The notes below the pieces were generated by a model. It was not told where the DNA came from and made no database searches. It saw only the letters and a program-made list of their open reading frames with translations. Positions 5,314 to 10,612 of a DNA stretch of 10,612 nucleotides are shown piece after piece. The first letter of the stretch is position 1; each line of letters starts with the position of its first letter. Where the stretch lies: the NCBI GenBank assembly GCA_050014815.1, contig JBEKCP010000210.1, positions 1 to 10,612 on the forward strand. The letters are read 5' to 3'. This stretch comes from JBEKCP01 sp050014815. Its GTDB lineage: Bacteria; Planctomycetota; Planctomycetia; Pirellulales; Thermoguttaceae. Made by a program: the position numbers and the translations under genes.

Positions 5314-8300
5314 ATGCTCAATTGGATCATCGACTTCTCATTGCGGCACCGTTTGCTGGTCGTCGTCGTCGCCCTGGCGCTGGCCGGCCTCGGCGTTTTT
5401 TCGCTGGCGCATTTGGACATCGACGCCTTCCCCGACACCACCCCGGCCCAGATTCAGGTCAACACCGTTGCTCCTTCGCTCGCCCCCGAGGAGGTCGAAC
5501 GGCAAATCACCTTGCCGGTCGAACAGGCGATCAGCGGGCTGCCTGGCCTGGAGAATGTGCGTTCGATCTCCAAGTTCGGCCTGTCGCAGGTGGTCGTCAC
5601 CTTTCACGATGGAACCGACATCTACTTCGCCCGGCAGCTTGTCAACGAGCGTCTCGGCATCGTGGAACTCCCCGAGGGCATCCAGCGCCCGCAAATGGGG
5701 CCGGTCTCGACGGGCCTCGGCGAGGTCTTTCATTATGTTTTGACCTATGAGGGATACGATTTCTCCAAGCTGCCCACGGCAGAGCGGGTCAAGAAGCTCA
5801 CTGAGTTGCGGACCATTCACGATTGGGTGGTCAAGCCCCAGCTTCGATCCATCCCCGGCGTGGCCGAAGTGAACAGTTGGGGCGGGTACGAGAAACAATA
5901 CCAAATCCGCATCGACCCCGGCCGGCTGGTCAAGTACGGTCTGACATTTGACCAGGTTACGGAGGCGGTCAAGGATAACAACCGCAATGTCGGCGGCGGG
6001 AACATCGTCGTCGGATCGCGGATGCTGCCGGTCCACGGCCAGGGCCGAACGGTCACCTTGGAGCAGATCAAGAACATCGTCATCACCGCCACCCGCGGCC
6101 AGCCGATTCACGTCGGCGACGTGGCCGACGTGGAAACCGGCCACGAAATACGTCTCGGGGCTGTTACGGCCCACGGCCGCGGCGAAGCGGTGCTCGGCTT
6201 GGGCTTCATGCTCATGGGTGAGAACGGCCACGATGTCACTTGGGCGTTGAAGCACAAGCTCGAAGAGATACGCGCTACGCTCCCGCCAGGTGTGACGATC
6301 CAAAGCGTCTACGACCGCACAGAGTTGGTGGATCATGTGATCGACACCGTGCGGAAGAACCTGTTTGAAGGCGGGCTGATGGTCATTGCCGTCTTGTTCA
6401 TCTTCCTGGGCAATCTTCGCGCTGGGTTGATCGTTGCACTGGCGATCCCCCTGTCGATGCTGTTTGCCTTCTCGGGGATGCTGCGGTTCGGCATCGCGGC
6501 CAGCCTCCTGAGCTTGGGTGCCATCGACTTCGGATTGATTGTTGATAGCTCGGTGGTCATGGTCGAGAACTGCGTGCGACACCTGGCGCAAAAGGGATTG
6601 GGGATTAGGGATTGGGGATTGGAGGGGAAAGACTTGACGCATTCCCCAATCCCTAATCCCCAATCCCCAATCCCTCGCTTGCAGATCATCCGCGATGCGG
6701 CGGTTGAAGTTCGCAAGCCCACCATGTTCGGCGAGCTAATCATTATGGTCGTGTACCTGCCGATCCTCGCCCTGGAGGGCGTCGAAGGAAAGCTCTTCCG
6801 GCCGATGGCCCTTACCGTGATCTTTGCACTGGCCGGGTCGATGGTGCTTTCGCTGACGCTGATGCCGGTCCTGGCCAGCCTGGTGCTTCCCAAGCGGATG
6901 GCCGAGCGAGAACCGTTGGCCATCCGCATCCTGAAGCGGCTCTATGCCCCCGTGCTGCGCTTTACGATGCACAACAAGCTGGCAGTGCTCGGGCTGGCCC
7001 TGGGGCTGTTGGTGGTTGCCTTCGGAATGATTGCTCCCAACCTCGGATCGGAGTTCGTTCCCAAGCTCTCCGAAGGTTCCATCGTGGTCAGCGTCGTCCG
7101 GCTGGCCGGAATCGACCTGGAGGAGTCGATTCGCTACGACACCCAGATGGAAAAGAACCTGCTGGCGGCCTTCCCCGACGAAATTCAATATGTCTGGAAT
7201 CGCATCGGCACGGCCGAAGTGGCAACGGACCCGATGGGCGTGGAACTCTCGGACCTGTTCATCACACTGAAGCCGCGCGAGTGCTGGAAGCGGGCCGCTA
7301 CGCAGGCCGAGTTGACCGACTTGGTCCAAAAAGAACTCCGCAGCCTGCCGGGACAGCGCGTTGCCATGACGCAGCCCATCGAGATGCGGTTGAACGAGAT
7401 GATCTCGGGCGTTCGCGCCGACGTGGCCGCCATCCTCTACGGCGACGACTTCGACCTGCTCGTGAAGAAGGCCGCCGAGATCGAACGGGTTGTGAAGTCC
7501 ATCCCCGGGGCAGTGGACGTGAGCACCGAGCAGCTCACGGGGCAGCCGGTTCTGCAAATCCGCGTCAACCAGGACGAGATCGCCCGCTACGGCATCCCGG
7601 CTAAGGCAGTGCTCGATCTGGTCGAGTCGTTGGGCAGCAAGCGTTTAGGGGAAGTCTACGAGGGGCAACTGCGATTCCCCCTGGTCGTTCGCCTCCCGGA
7701 GACCACACGGGCCGGCCCCGAGGCGATCGGCGCGATCCTCGTGAGTGCTCCCTCCGGGGAGCGGATTCCCCTGTCGCGGCTTGCGACCATCGAGGCCGTC
7801 GAGGGACCATCCACGATCAAGCGCGAGTGGTATCAGCGGCGGATCACCGTCGAGGCCAATGTTCGTGGCCGAGACATGGGCAGTTTCGTGGCCGAGGCCC
7901 AGAAGAAAGTGGCCGCGCAGGTGCAATTGCCGCCGGGACGCTATCGCATGGAGTGGGGAGGGCAGTTCGAGAACCTCCAACGGGCCGAGAGACGCCTGAT
8001 GGTCGTGGTGCCGCTAGCCCTCGTCCTGATCTTCGGCCTGCTCTACATGACCTACCGGAACGTGCTGGACGCCTTGCGGACGTTCACCGGCGTGCCCTTG
8101 GCATGGATCGGCGGCATCTTCGCCCTTTGGATACGGGATATGCCGTTTTCTATCTCCGCGGCGGTTGGGTTTATCGCGCTCTCGGGCGTTGCGGTCTTGG
8201 ACCAGATGTTGCTGGTATCGTACATCCGCCAGTTGCGCGAGCAAGGCTTGCCGCTGGAGGAAGCCGTTGAGAAGGCCGCCATGACCAGGTTACGGCCCGT

Positions 8301-8550
8301 ATTGATGACCGCGCTCGTGGCAAGTCTGGGATTTGTTCCAATGGCTTTTAGCACGGGCATGGGTGCCGAAGTGCAACGTCCGCTGGCCACCGTGGTGATT
8401 GGTGGTGTTTTCAGCGCGATGGTAATGAGTCTGGTGGTTCTGCGAGTGCTGTATATGTTCTTTAGCGGCCCCGCGGGGTCGAAGAGAGATACGTCTCAGA
8501 CTGACATGGAATCGCGGCGCGTGCCCGAGACGGCGGGCACCGTGGTGTAA
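5314..8550 (+). CDS. czcA: Heavy-metal RND efflux pump (CzcA/CusA family, HME-RND), divalent-cation type
   Basis: This 1078-aa inner-membrane transporter should use the proton gradient to push metal ions into the adaptor/channel assembly. The ATG at 5314 has GGGAG (5304-5308) 5 nt upstream. The length is normal for the family. TM1 is near residues 13-33. Two large periplasmic loops follow, with five-helix membrane bundles between and after them, and the last helix is near 1035-1058. The proton-relay segment is DFGLIVDSSVVMVEN with D405 and D411, as in CzcA. CusA has an AA-type variant with IEN there. The second periplasmic loop has the CzcA-like segment EMRLNEMISGVRADVA (about 690-705). Together these favour Zn/Co/Cd/Ni-type cations over Cu/Ag, but the exact ion is not provable here. 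Residues about 428-454, in the cytoplasmic loop after the relay helix, are encoded by a low-complexity inverted repeat (6594-6667). Confidence 0.95.
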   Translation: MLNWIIDFSLRHRLLVVVVALALAGLGVFSLAHLDIDAFPDTTPAQIQVNTVAPSLAPEEVERQITLPVEQAISGLPGLENVRSISKFGLSQVVVTFHDGTDIYFARQLVNERLGIVELPEGIQRPQMGPVSTGLGEVFHYVLTYEGYDFSKLPTAERVKKLTELRTIHDWVVKPQLRSIPGVAEVNSWGGYEKQYQIRIDPGRLVKYGLTFDQVTEAVKDNNRNVGGGNIVVGSRMLPVHGQGRTVTLEQIKNIVITATRGQPIHVGDVADVETGHEIRLGAVTAHGRGEAVLGLGFMLMGENGHDVTWALKHKLEEIRATLPPGVTIQSVYDRTELVDHVIDTVRKNLFEGGLMVIAVLFIFLGNLRAGLIVALAIPLSMLFAFSGMLRFGIAASLLSLGAIDFGLIVDSSVVMVENCVRHLAQKGLGIRDWGLEGKDLTHSPIPNPQSPIPRLQIIRDAAVEVRKPTMFGELIIMVVYLPILALEGVEGKLFRPMALTVIFALAGSMVLSLTLMPVLASLVLPKRMAEREPLAIRILKRLYAPVLRFTMHNKLAVLGLALGLLVVAFGMIAPNLGSEFVPKLSEGSIVVSVVRLAGIDLEESIRYDTQMEKNLLAAFPDEIQYVWNRIGTAEVATDPMGVELSDLFITLKPRECWKRAATQAELTDLVQKELRSLPGQRVAMTQPIEMRLNEMISGVRADVAAILYGDDFDLLVKKAAEIERVVKSIPGAVDVSTEQLTGQPVLQIRVNQDEIARYGIPAKAVLDLVESLGSKRLGEVYEGQLRFPLVVRLPETTRAGPEAIGAILVSAPSGERIPLSRLATIEAVEGPSTIKREWYQRRITVEANVRGRDMGSFVAEAQKKVAAQVQLPPGRYRMEWGGQFENLQRAERRLMVVVPLALVLIFGLLYMTYRNVLDALRTFTGVPLAWIGGIFALWIRDMPFSISAAVGFIALSGVAVLDQMLLVSYIRQLREQGLPLEEAVEKAAMTRLRPVLMTALVASLGFVPMAFSTGMGAEVQRPLATVVIGGVFSAMVMSLVVLRVLYMFFSGPAGSKRDTSQTDMESRRVPETAGTVV
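6594..6667 (+). repeat. In-frame inverted repeat of GGGATT(G/A) units inside the pump gene
   Basis: Bases 6594-6618 are the exact reverse complement of 6643-6667: a 25-bp perfect stem with a 24-nt loop. Each arm is built from GGGGATT/GGGATTA-type heptamers, and on the right side the CCCCAAT units run on to 6675. It encodes LGIRDWGLEGKDLTHSPIPNPQ-like residues, foreign to RND pumps, yet leaves the frame open. Similar CCCCAAT heptamer repeats are known in cyanobacteria (STRR-type repeats). Confidence 0.88.
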
Positions 8551-8573
8551 CTTGACGCAGGCGACTTTAGGCC

Positions 8574-8617
8574 GGGGACTGTCCCAATTTTCGTTCGACG
8601 AAAATGGGACTGTCCCC
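8574..8617. repeat. REP-like hairpin with GGGACTGTCCC arms
   Basis: GGGGACTGTCCC (8574-8585) and GGGACTGTCCCC (8606-8617) flank an ATTTTCGT-TCG-ACGAAAAT stem, so the whole unit is nearly self-complementary. One base is missing in the right arm, and a T replaces A in its GGGAC(T)GTCCC. It lies between the pump stop (8550) and the lipoprotein start (8642). The T-run after it is short (CCCCTTT), so any terminator role is weak. Units of this type are common dispersed repeats in several environmental phyla. Confidence 0.65.
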
Positions 8618-8641
8618 TTTGGACGTATGGAGGAGGATTCA

Positions 8642-9325
8642 ATGAACTTGATGTCTTGGGTACGAGCGGTTTCGTTCTCGATGATTGCGCTGGGCGCCTT
8701 GGCAGTTGCCGGTTGCGGCGGAGCCGGCGCAAAGGGTCCAGATGCGGATAATCCAGCCACACCGGCCGCTGATTCGTGTTGTTCGATTGCTGAGAACTGG
8801 TGCAGCGAACACGGCGTACCGGAAGACATCTGCGCCCAGTGCAACGCCAAGGTCGCGGCCGAATACCAACGGAAGGGTGACTGGTGCAAGGAACACAACC
8901 GGCCGCAGTCGCAGTGCTTTCTGTGCAACCCGAAGCTCGAAGCCAAGTTCGCCGCGGAATACGAGGCGAGGTACGGCAAGAAGCCGCCCAAACTAAAGCT
9001 ATTAGCTGCGTTGCGGCAGTTACCCGGGGGCGGCTGCCGCCGCTCACGAGCGGCAAAGACCCGAAATTGGGGCTTTTCAGGGCATGGAGACGTGGTAGAA
9101 TGGCGTGCGCCGCGCATTTATCGTTTGGTCCAAAGTGGTAAATGGTTGGCGGGGCGGCACCGCGCGTGTACTCGCGCCGCGCCAGCCACCACTTGTGGGT
9201 GGGGTTTAATGCTCGCGCCAAAGACCGACCGCTTCTGTTGGGTGGTTAGTTCCCGGTGGCTCGAACTTGACGACCTCGAAAAACGGGACTATTGGCCGAA
9301 GTCCTGCTCGCCGCAACTGCCTTGA
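8642..9325 (+). CDS. Cys-rich lipoprotein with two metal-binding-like modules; odd C-terminal extension
   Basis: AGGAGG (8631-8636) lies 5 nt before the ATG at 8642, which sets the start. Upstream in-frame starts (8552, 8627) lack such a site. Residues 1-25 are a lipoprotein signal ending in VAGC, with Cys25 as the lipidated residue. A Pro/Ala-rich linker follows, then Cys46-Cys47 and two modules: WCSEHGVPEDICAQCN (53-68) and WCKEHNRPQSQCFLCNP (81-97). A charged helix (LEAKFAAEYEARYGKKPPK) closes the conserved-looking part near residue 118. The rest, to residue 227, is translated from hairpin and repeat DNA (about 9000-9325), is Arg/Trp/Cys-rich, and looks like readthrough after loss of the native stop. 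It follows the pump by 91 nt and is probably in the same transcript. The likely role is a membrane-tethered periplasmic metal chaperone serving the pump (inference). Confidence 0.82.
   Translation: MNLMSWVRAVSFSMIALGALAVAGCGGAGAKGPDADNPATPAADSCCSIAENWCSEHGVPEDICAQCNAKVAAEYQRKGDWCKEHNRPQSQCFLCNPKLEAKFAAEYEARYGKKPPKLKLLAALRQLPGGGCRRSRAAKTRNWGFSGHGDVVEWRAPRIYRLVQSGKWLAGRHRACTRAAPATTCGWGLMLAPKTDRFCWVVSSRWLELDDLEKRDYWPKSCSPQLP
8798..8932 (+). other. Tandem WCxEHxxPxxxCxxCN modules in the lipoprotein
   Basis: Residues 53-97 carry two copies spaced 28 residues apart. Each has W-C, E-H, P, then CxxCN with the first Cys 10 residues before the CxxC. Copy 1 matches adaptor copy 1 almost position by position (WC.EHGVPE..C..CNA). 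This places four related modules in one locus. Confidence 0.75.
9039..9054. repeat. Short hairpin inside the lipoprotein's odd tail
   Basis: GCCGCT-CACG-AGCGGC forms a 6-bp stem with a 4-nt loop. Next to it, GGCAG (9015-9019) can pair with CTGCC (9034-9038). Two adjacent hairpins inside a coding frame support the view that this stretch was once non-coding 3' sequence. Confidence 0.45.
9073..9219 (+). repeat. Copy A of a duplicated non-coding element (possible small RNA)
   Basis: This stretch matches 10292-10435 at both ends. CTTTTCA, 6 bases, then GGAGACGTGGTAGAATGG (9086-9103) is shared with 10305-10322. GCGTGTACTCGCGCCG...CCACCACTTG.GGGTGG...TTTA (9164-9219) matches 10381-10435 with few changes. 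TGGTAGAAT resembles an extended -10 box. The middle differs between copies but is a hairpin in each. Here CATTTATC (9115-9122) pairs with GGTAAATG (9137-9144). A CCACC/GGTGG stem (9186-9202) followed by GGTTTA ends the element. It overlaps the lipoprotein's tail. Confidence 0.6.
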
Positions 9326-9350
9326 CAGCAGGAGGATCGGCAGGTAGCAT
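9322..9350 (+). promoter_or_regulatory. Sigma70-like promoter for the two-gene cassette
   Basis: TTGACA (9322-9327) is a perfect -35 box. A 17-bp spacer follows, then TAGCAT (9345-9350), a 4/6 match to the -10 box. The predicted start is near 9357, only about 3 nt before the ATG at 9360, which would make the mRNA leaderless or nearly so. The -35 box overlaps the stop codon of the lipoprotein frame. Confidence 0.45.
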
Positions 9351-9359
9351 TTGCCTTTC

Positions 9360-9767
9360 ATGGGGACCCGGTGGAGAATTGAGTTTGAGGCCCGACACCC
9401 GACCAACCCTGACGGGGAAATGTGGAAAGTCGGAATTGCACCGGGCTTGCTCGCACTCCTGCAACAGAATGGGCACGTTGTAAAGCAAGCGAGGATTTTG
9501 CTGATCGACGAAGTCCTTCGTGAAACGCGAGCAATTTTCCATGGTTGGTCGCGTCCGGGCACGGAAGATTGCTTCGTTTATGCCGGAAACCCGGGGCGGG
9601 ACCAGCACGGGCCGACCATCGAAACTCCGCCACCGCCCGGCATGGTATTTCTTGTTTTCGTGCTGCCCGATGGGACGATAGACGACTGGAACTGGCGCAA
9701 GGCCGCTGAAGGTGACCCGGACGTGCCCGAAGGCATCACAGGGAGCAAAATATGGCCGCAGACCTGA
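9360..9767 (+). CDS. Hypothetical protein (135 aa), first gene of a two-gene cassette
   Basis: I place the start at the ATG of 9360 (MGTRWRIEFEARHP). A TTG at 9351 is in frame, but the -10 box overlaps its upstream region and would leave it outside the transcript. The product is soluble, with no signal peptide. It opens with a beta-strand-like segment (RWRIEFEARHP), then has an acidic central part (ARILLIDEVLRETRAIFHGW), a Gly/Pro-rich loop (GNPGRDQHGPTIETPPPPG) and a hydrophobic strand (MVFLVFVLPDGTIDDWNW). I recognise no named family or catalytic motif. Its 3' end overlaps the next gene by 16 nt, a sign of translational coupling and joint function. The pair sits between two copies of a non-coding element, away from any gene of known role, so function is open. 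Confidence 0.72.
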   Translation: MGTRWRIEFEARHPTNPDGEMWKVGIAPGLLALLQQNGHVVKQARILLIDEVLRETRAIFHGWSRPGTEDCFVYAGNPGRDQHGPTIETPPPPGMVFLVFVLPDGTIDDWNWRKAAEGDPDVPEGITGSKIWPQT

Positions 9768-10123
9768 AGGACTTCCTTACGACCCAAATTGGTGACGTTC
9801 CCTTTCGTCCGTACCTCGCCATCAACCGTGAAGCTGACGCGCTTACCGCGTACTTCAAACCCGATGCGGACTACTCGGAGCGGTTGACCGACCACGTAAC
9901 CCTGTATCGTTCGATGGAATCAAACGAAATCGTCGGCTGCCGGATCAAGGGAATCTCCGGCATCCTGGAAGACCTTCCAAATTTCTTGCACGTCGATTAC
10001 CAGGGCGCAAAGCTCTCGATGGTCTTCTGGTCGTTTCGTGGTGGTGTTGACGACGAGAATCTGCGCGACACTTTCAAGCAACTTGCGAAGGCTGCCGGCG
10101 ATATGCCGCTTCAGACAGCGTAA
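9752..10123 (+). CDS. Hypothetical protein (123 aa), second gene of the cassette; weak DUF2283-like look
   Basis: The ATG at 9752 follows CAGGGAG (9739-9745) by 6 nt and lies 16 nt inside the upstream gene, in another frame. The 123-aa product is soluble and mixed alpha/beta. Residues 20-65 (LAINREADALTAYF, then HVTLYRSMESNEIVGCRIKGI) recall small DUF2283-type proteins, where a YDxEADALYI strand is followed by an EIVGxxI strand. The resemblance is by eye only. The C-terminal part has a strand (AKLSMVFWSFRGG) and a helix (DENLRDTFKQLAKAAGD). No metal-binding cluster or membrane segment is present, so a link with the efflux locus is unlikely. Coupling to the upstream gene suggests the two products act together. 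No function can be assigned. Confidence 0.75.
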   Translation: MAADLKDFLTTQIGDVPFRPYLAINREADALTAYFKPDADYSERLTDHVTLYRSMESNEIVGCRIKGISGILEDLPNFLHVDYQGAKLSMVFWSFRGGVDDENLRDTFKQLAKAAGDMPLQTA

Positions 10124-10260
10124 ACTCGGAACGGTCGGTGGCTTGTAAGGCCCGCCCGCTGGGTCGGCCCTCTCCCTGGACAGCACCCGGCGTGACGATT
10201 CCTGGCTGGGCGCTTTTACGGAGCCTCAACCGGCATTCTTCCGGCCCTGCCCACCGTCAG

Positions 10261-10291
10261 AAGTGCAGGATCGGCAAAGTGCAGGATCGGC
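10261..10291. repeat. Two tandem copies of AAGTGCAGGATCGGC
   Basis: The 15-base unit occurs at 10261-10275 and again, exactly, at 10277-10291, with one A between (period 16). It directly abuts the start of copy B of the duplicated element. A related AGGATCGGCAG also occurs at 9333-9343, between copy A and the cassette. Confidence 0.75.
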
Positions 10292-10435
10292 CTTTTCACG
10301 CTCGGGAGACGTGGTAGAATGGGGACAAGCCATGCGAGTTGTCCCCTCTACGGGAGCATATGTTTGGGAGTCAGCACGTCGCATGTACTCGCGCCGTGCT
10401 CGCCACCACTTGCGGGTGGTGATTTAGGCTCGCCC
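10292..10435 (+). repeat. Copy B of the duplicated non-coding element (possible small RNA)
   Basis: This is the second copy of the element at 9073-9219. It has the same GGAGACGTGGTAGAATGG block (10305-10322) with the extended -10-like TGGTAGAAT. The variable middle is a perfect hairpin, GGGGACAA (10321-10328) with TTGTCCCC (10339-10346). Next come AGCACG (10373-10378) with CGTGCT (10395-10400), and a final CACCAC/GTGGTG stem (10404-10421) followed by ATTTA. Conserved ends around variable but always-paired middles suggest a structured RNA or a mobile hairpin element. Confidence 0.6.
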
Positions 10436-10469
10436 TAAGTGAAGTATCCATAACAACTTGCGTCGCCAT

Positions 10470-10506
10470 TGGGGAATGGTGTAACGGTAGCACGAGTGAC
10501 TCTGGA
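10470..10506 (+). tRNA. 5' half of a tRNA-Gln(CTG) gene, 3' half missing in the window
   Basis: The bases read as a tRNA from position 1 to 38. TGGGGAA is the 5' acceptor strand, T8 and G9 follow, and the D-arm is GTG/CAC around TAACGGTAG. G26 comes next, then AGTGA as the 5' anticodon stem and CT-CTG-GA as the loop, so the anticodon is CTG (Gln). The next bases (AGAGT) cannot pair with AGTGA. No T-loop (TTCGAAT) or 3' acceptor strand (TTCCCCA) appears before base 10612. It is therefore a tRNA fragment or an interrupted gene. Confidence 0.6.
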
Positions 10507-10612
10507 AGAGTGGCCTGGATAAAATAGGGAGTTTGGGTAACTATGGGTGGCGTAACGCTTTGCGCTCGCAACATCTTGCAGGAAAACAGTTTGCCATCGT
10601 TAGGCTACAGCC

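Larger units (their letters stand above)
10124..10469. other. Gene-free stretch between the cassette and the tRNA remnant
   Basis: No credible coding sequence is visible. It holds a GGCC-flanked GC-rich weak hairpin near 10149-10169, the tandem 16-bp repeat at 10261-10291, and copy B of the duplicated non-coding element (10292-10435). About 35 unremarkable bases then lead to the half tRNA. Confidence 0.65.

Noticed and set aside
5338..6663. Long minus-strand open frame (441 aa) opposite the pump gene
   Set aside because: Antisense of the pump; the open frame follows from codon bias. Its N-terminal residues come only from the inverted repeat at 6594-6667.
6594..6675. Insertion sequence or intron inside the pump gene
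   Set aside because: The inserted stretch is only about 80 bp, has no transposase or intron core, and keeps the reading frame. A short dispersed repeat fits better.
5314..8550. Assignment as CusA (Cu/Ag exporter)
   Set aside because: The relay motif is DFGx3DSSx4EN-like with two Asp, and the EMRLNEMISGVRADVA segment matches CzcA-type pumps. The CusA-type DAA...IEN pattern is absent.
8574..8617. Intrinsic terminator after the pump gene
   Set aside because: The hairpin is present but only three T follow, and the lipoprotein downstream probably belongs to the same transcript. It looks like a REP-type repeat.

Overview
The window looks like chromosomal DNA from a GC-rich bacterium, most likely a planctomycete (Pirellulales-like). 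That placement is inference. It rests on the GC-rich codon use, the WCxEHGxPExxCxxC cysteine modules attached to a metal-efflux adaptor, and the many short palindromic repeats between genes. No rRNA or other firm taxonomic marker is present.

Layout. Positions 1-1180 hold two small hypothetical genes (1-402, 857-1102) separated by about 455 bp of repeat-rich non-coding DNA. A remnant of an XRE-type helix-turn-helix gene lies on the minus strand near 1183-1308. The core (1585-9325) is a complete heavy-metal RND efflux locus, all on the plus strand: an outer-membrane factor (CzcC/CusC-like), a small exported His/Cys-rich protein, a periplasmic adaptor (CzcB/CusB-like), an RND pump (CzcA-like) and a Cys-rich lipoprotein. 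Adaptor and pump are 9 nt apart and surely co-transcribed. From 9360 to 10123 are two overlapping small hypothetical genes behind a good sigma70-like promoter. They are bracketed by two copies of a roughly 145-bp non-coding element. The window ends with the 5' half of a tRNA-Gln gene whose identity stops in the anticodon loop.

How the genes fit together. The pump, adaptor and outer-membrane factor would form the tripartite complex that moves metal ions from periplasm (or cytoplasm) out of the cell. The pump carries DFGLIVDSSVVMVEN, with D405 and D411 in the membrane, as in CzcA-type divalent-cation pumps rather than CusA-type Cu/Ag pumps. Two further proteins look like periplasmic metal-binding accessories: the His/Cys-rich protein and a lipoprotein with two copies of a Cys4-type module. 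The same module occurs twice in the N-terminal part of the adaptor, so soluble and pump-attached copies may exchange metal. No metal-responsive regulator or two-component system is in the window.

The most notable points are the four related cysteine modules in two proteins, a 25-bp perfect inverted repeat of GGGATT(G/A) units inserted in frame in a cytoplasmic loop of the pump, the duplicated non-coding element around the two-gene cassette, the half tRNA, and a family of tiny palindromes sharing a GCGTRAACGC core.
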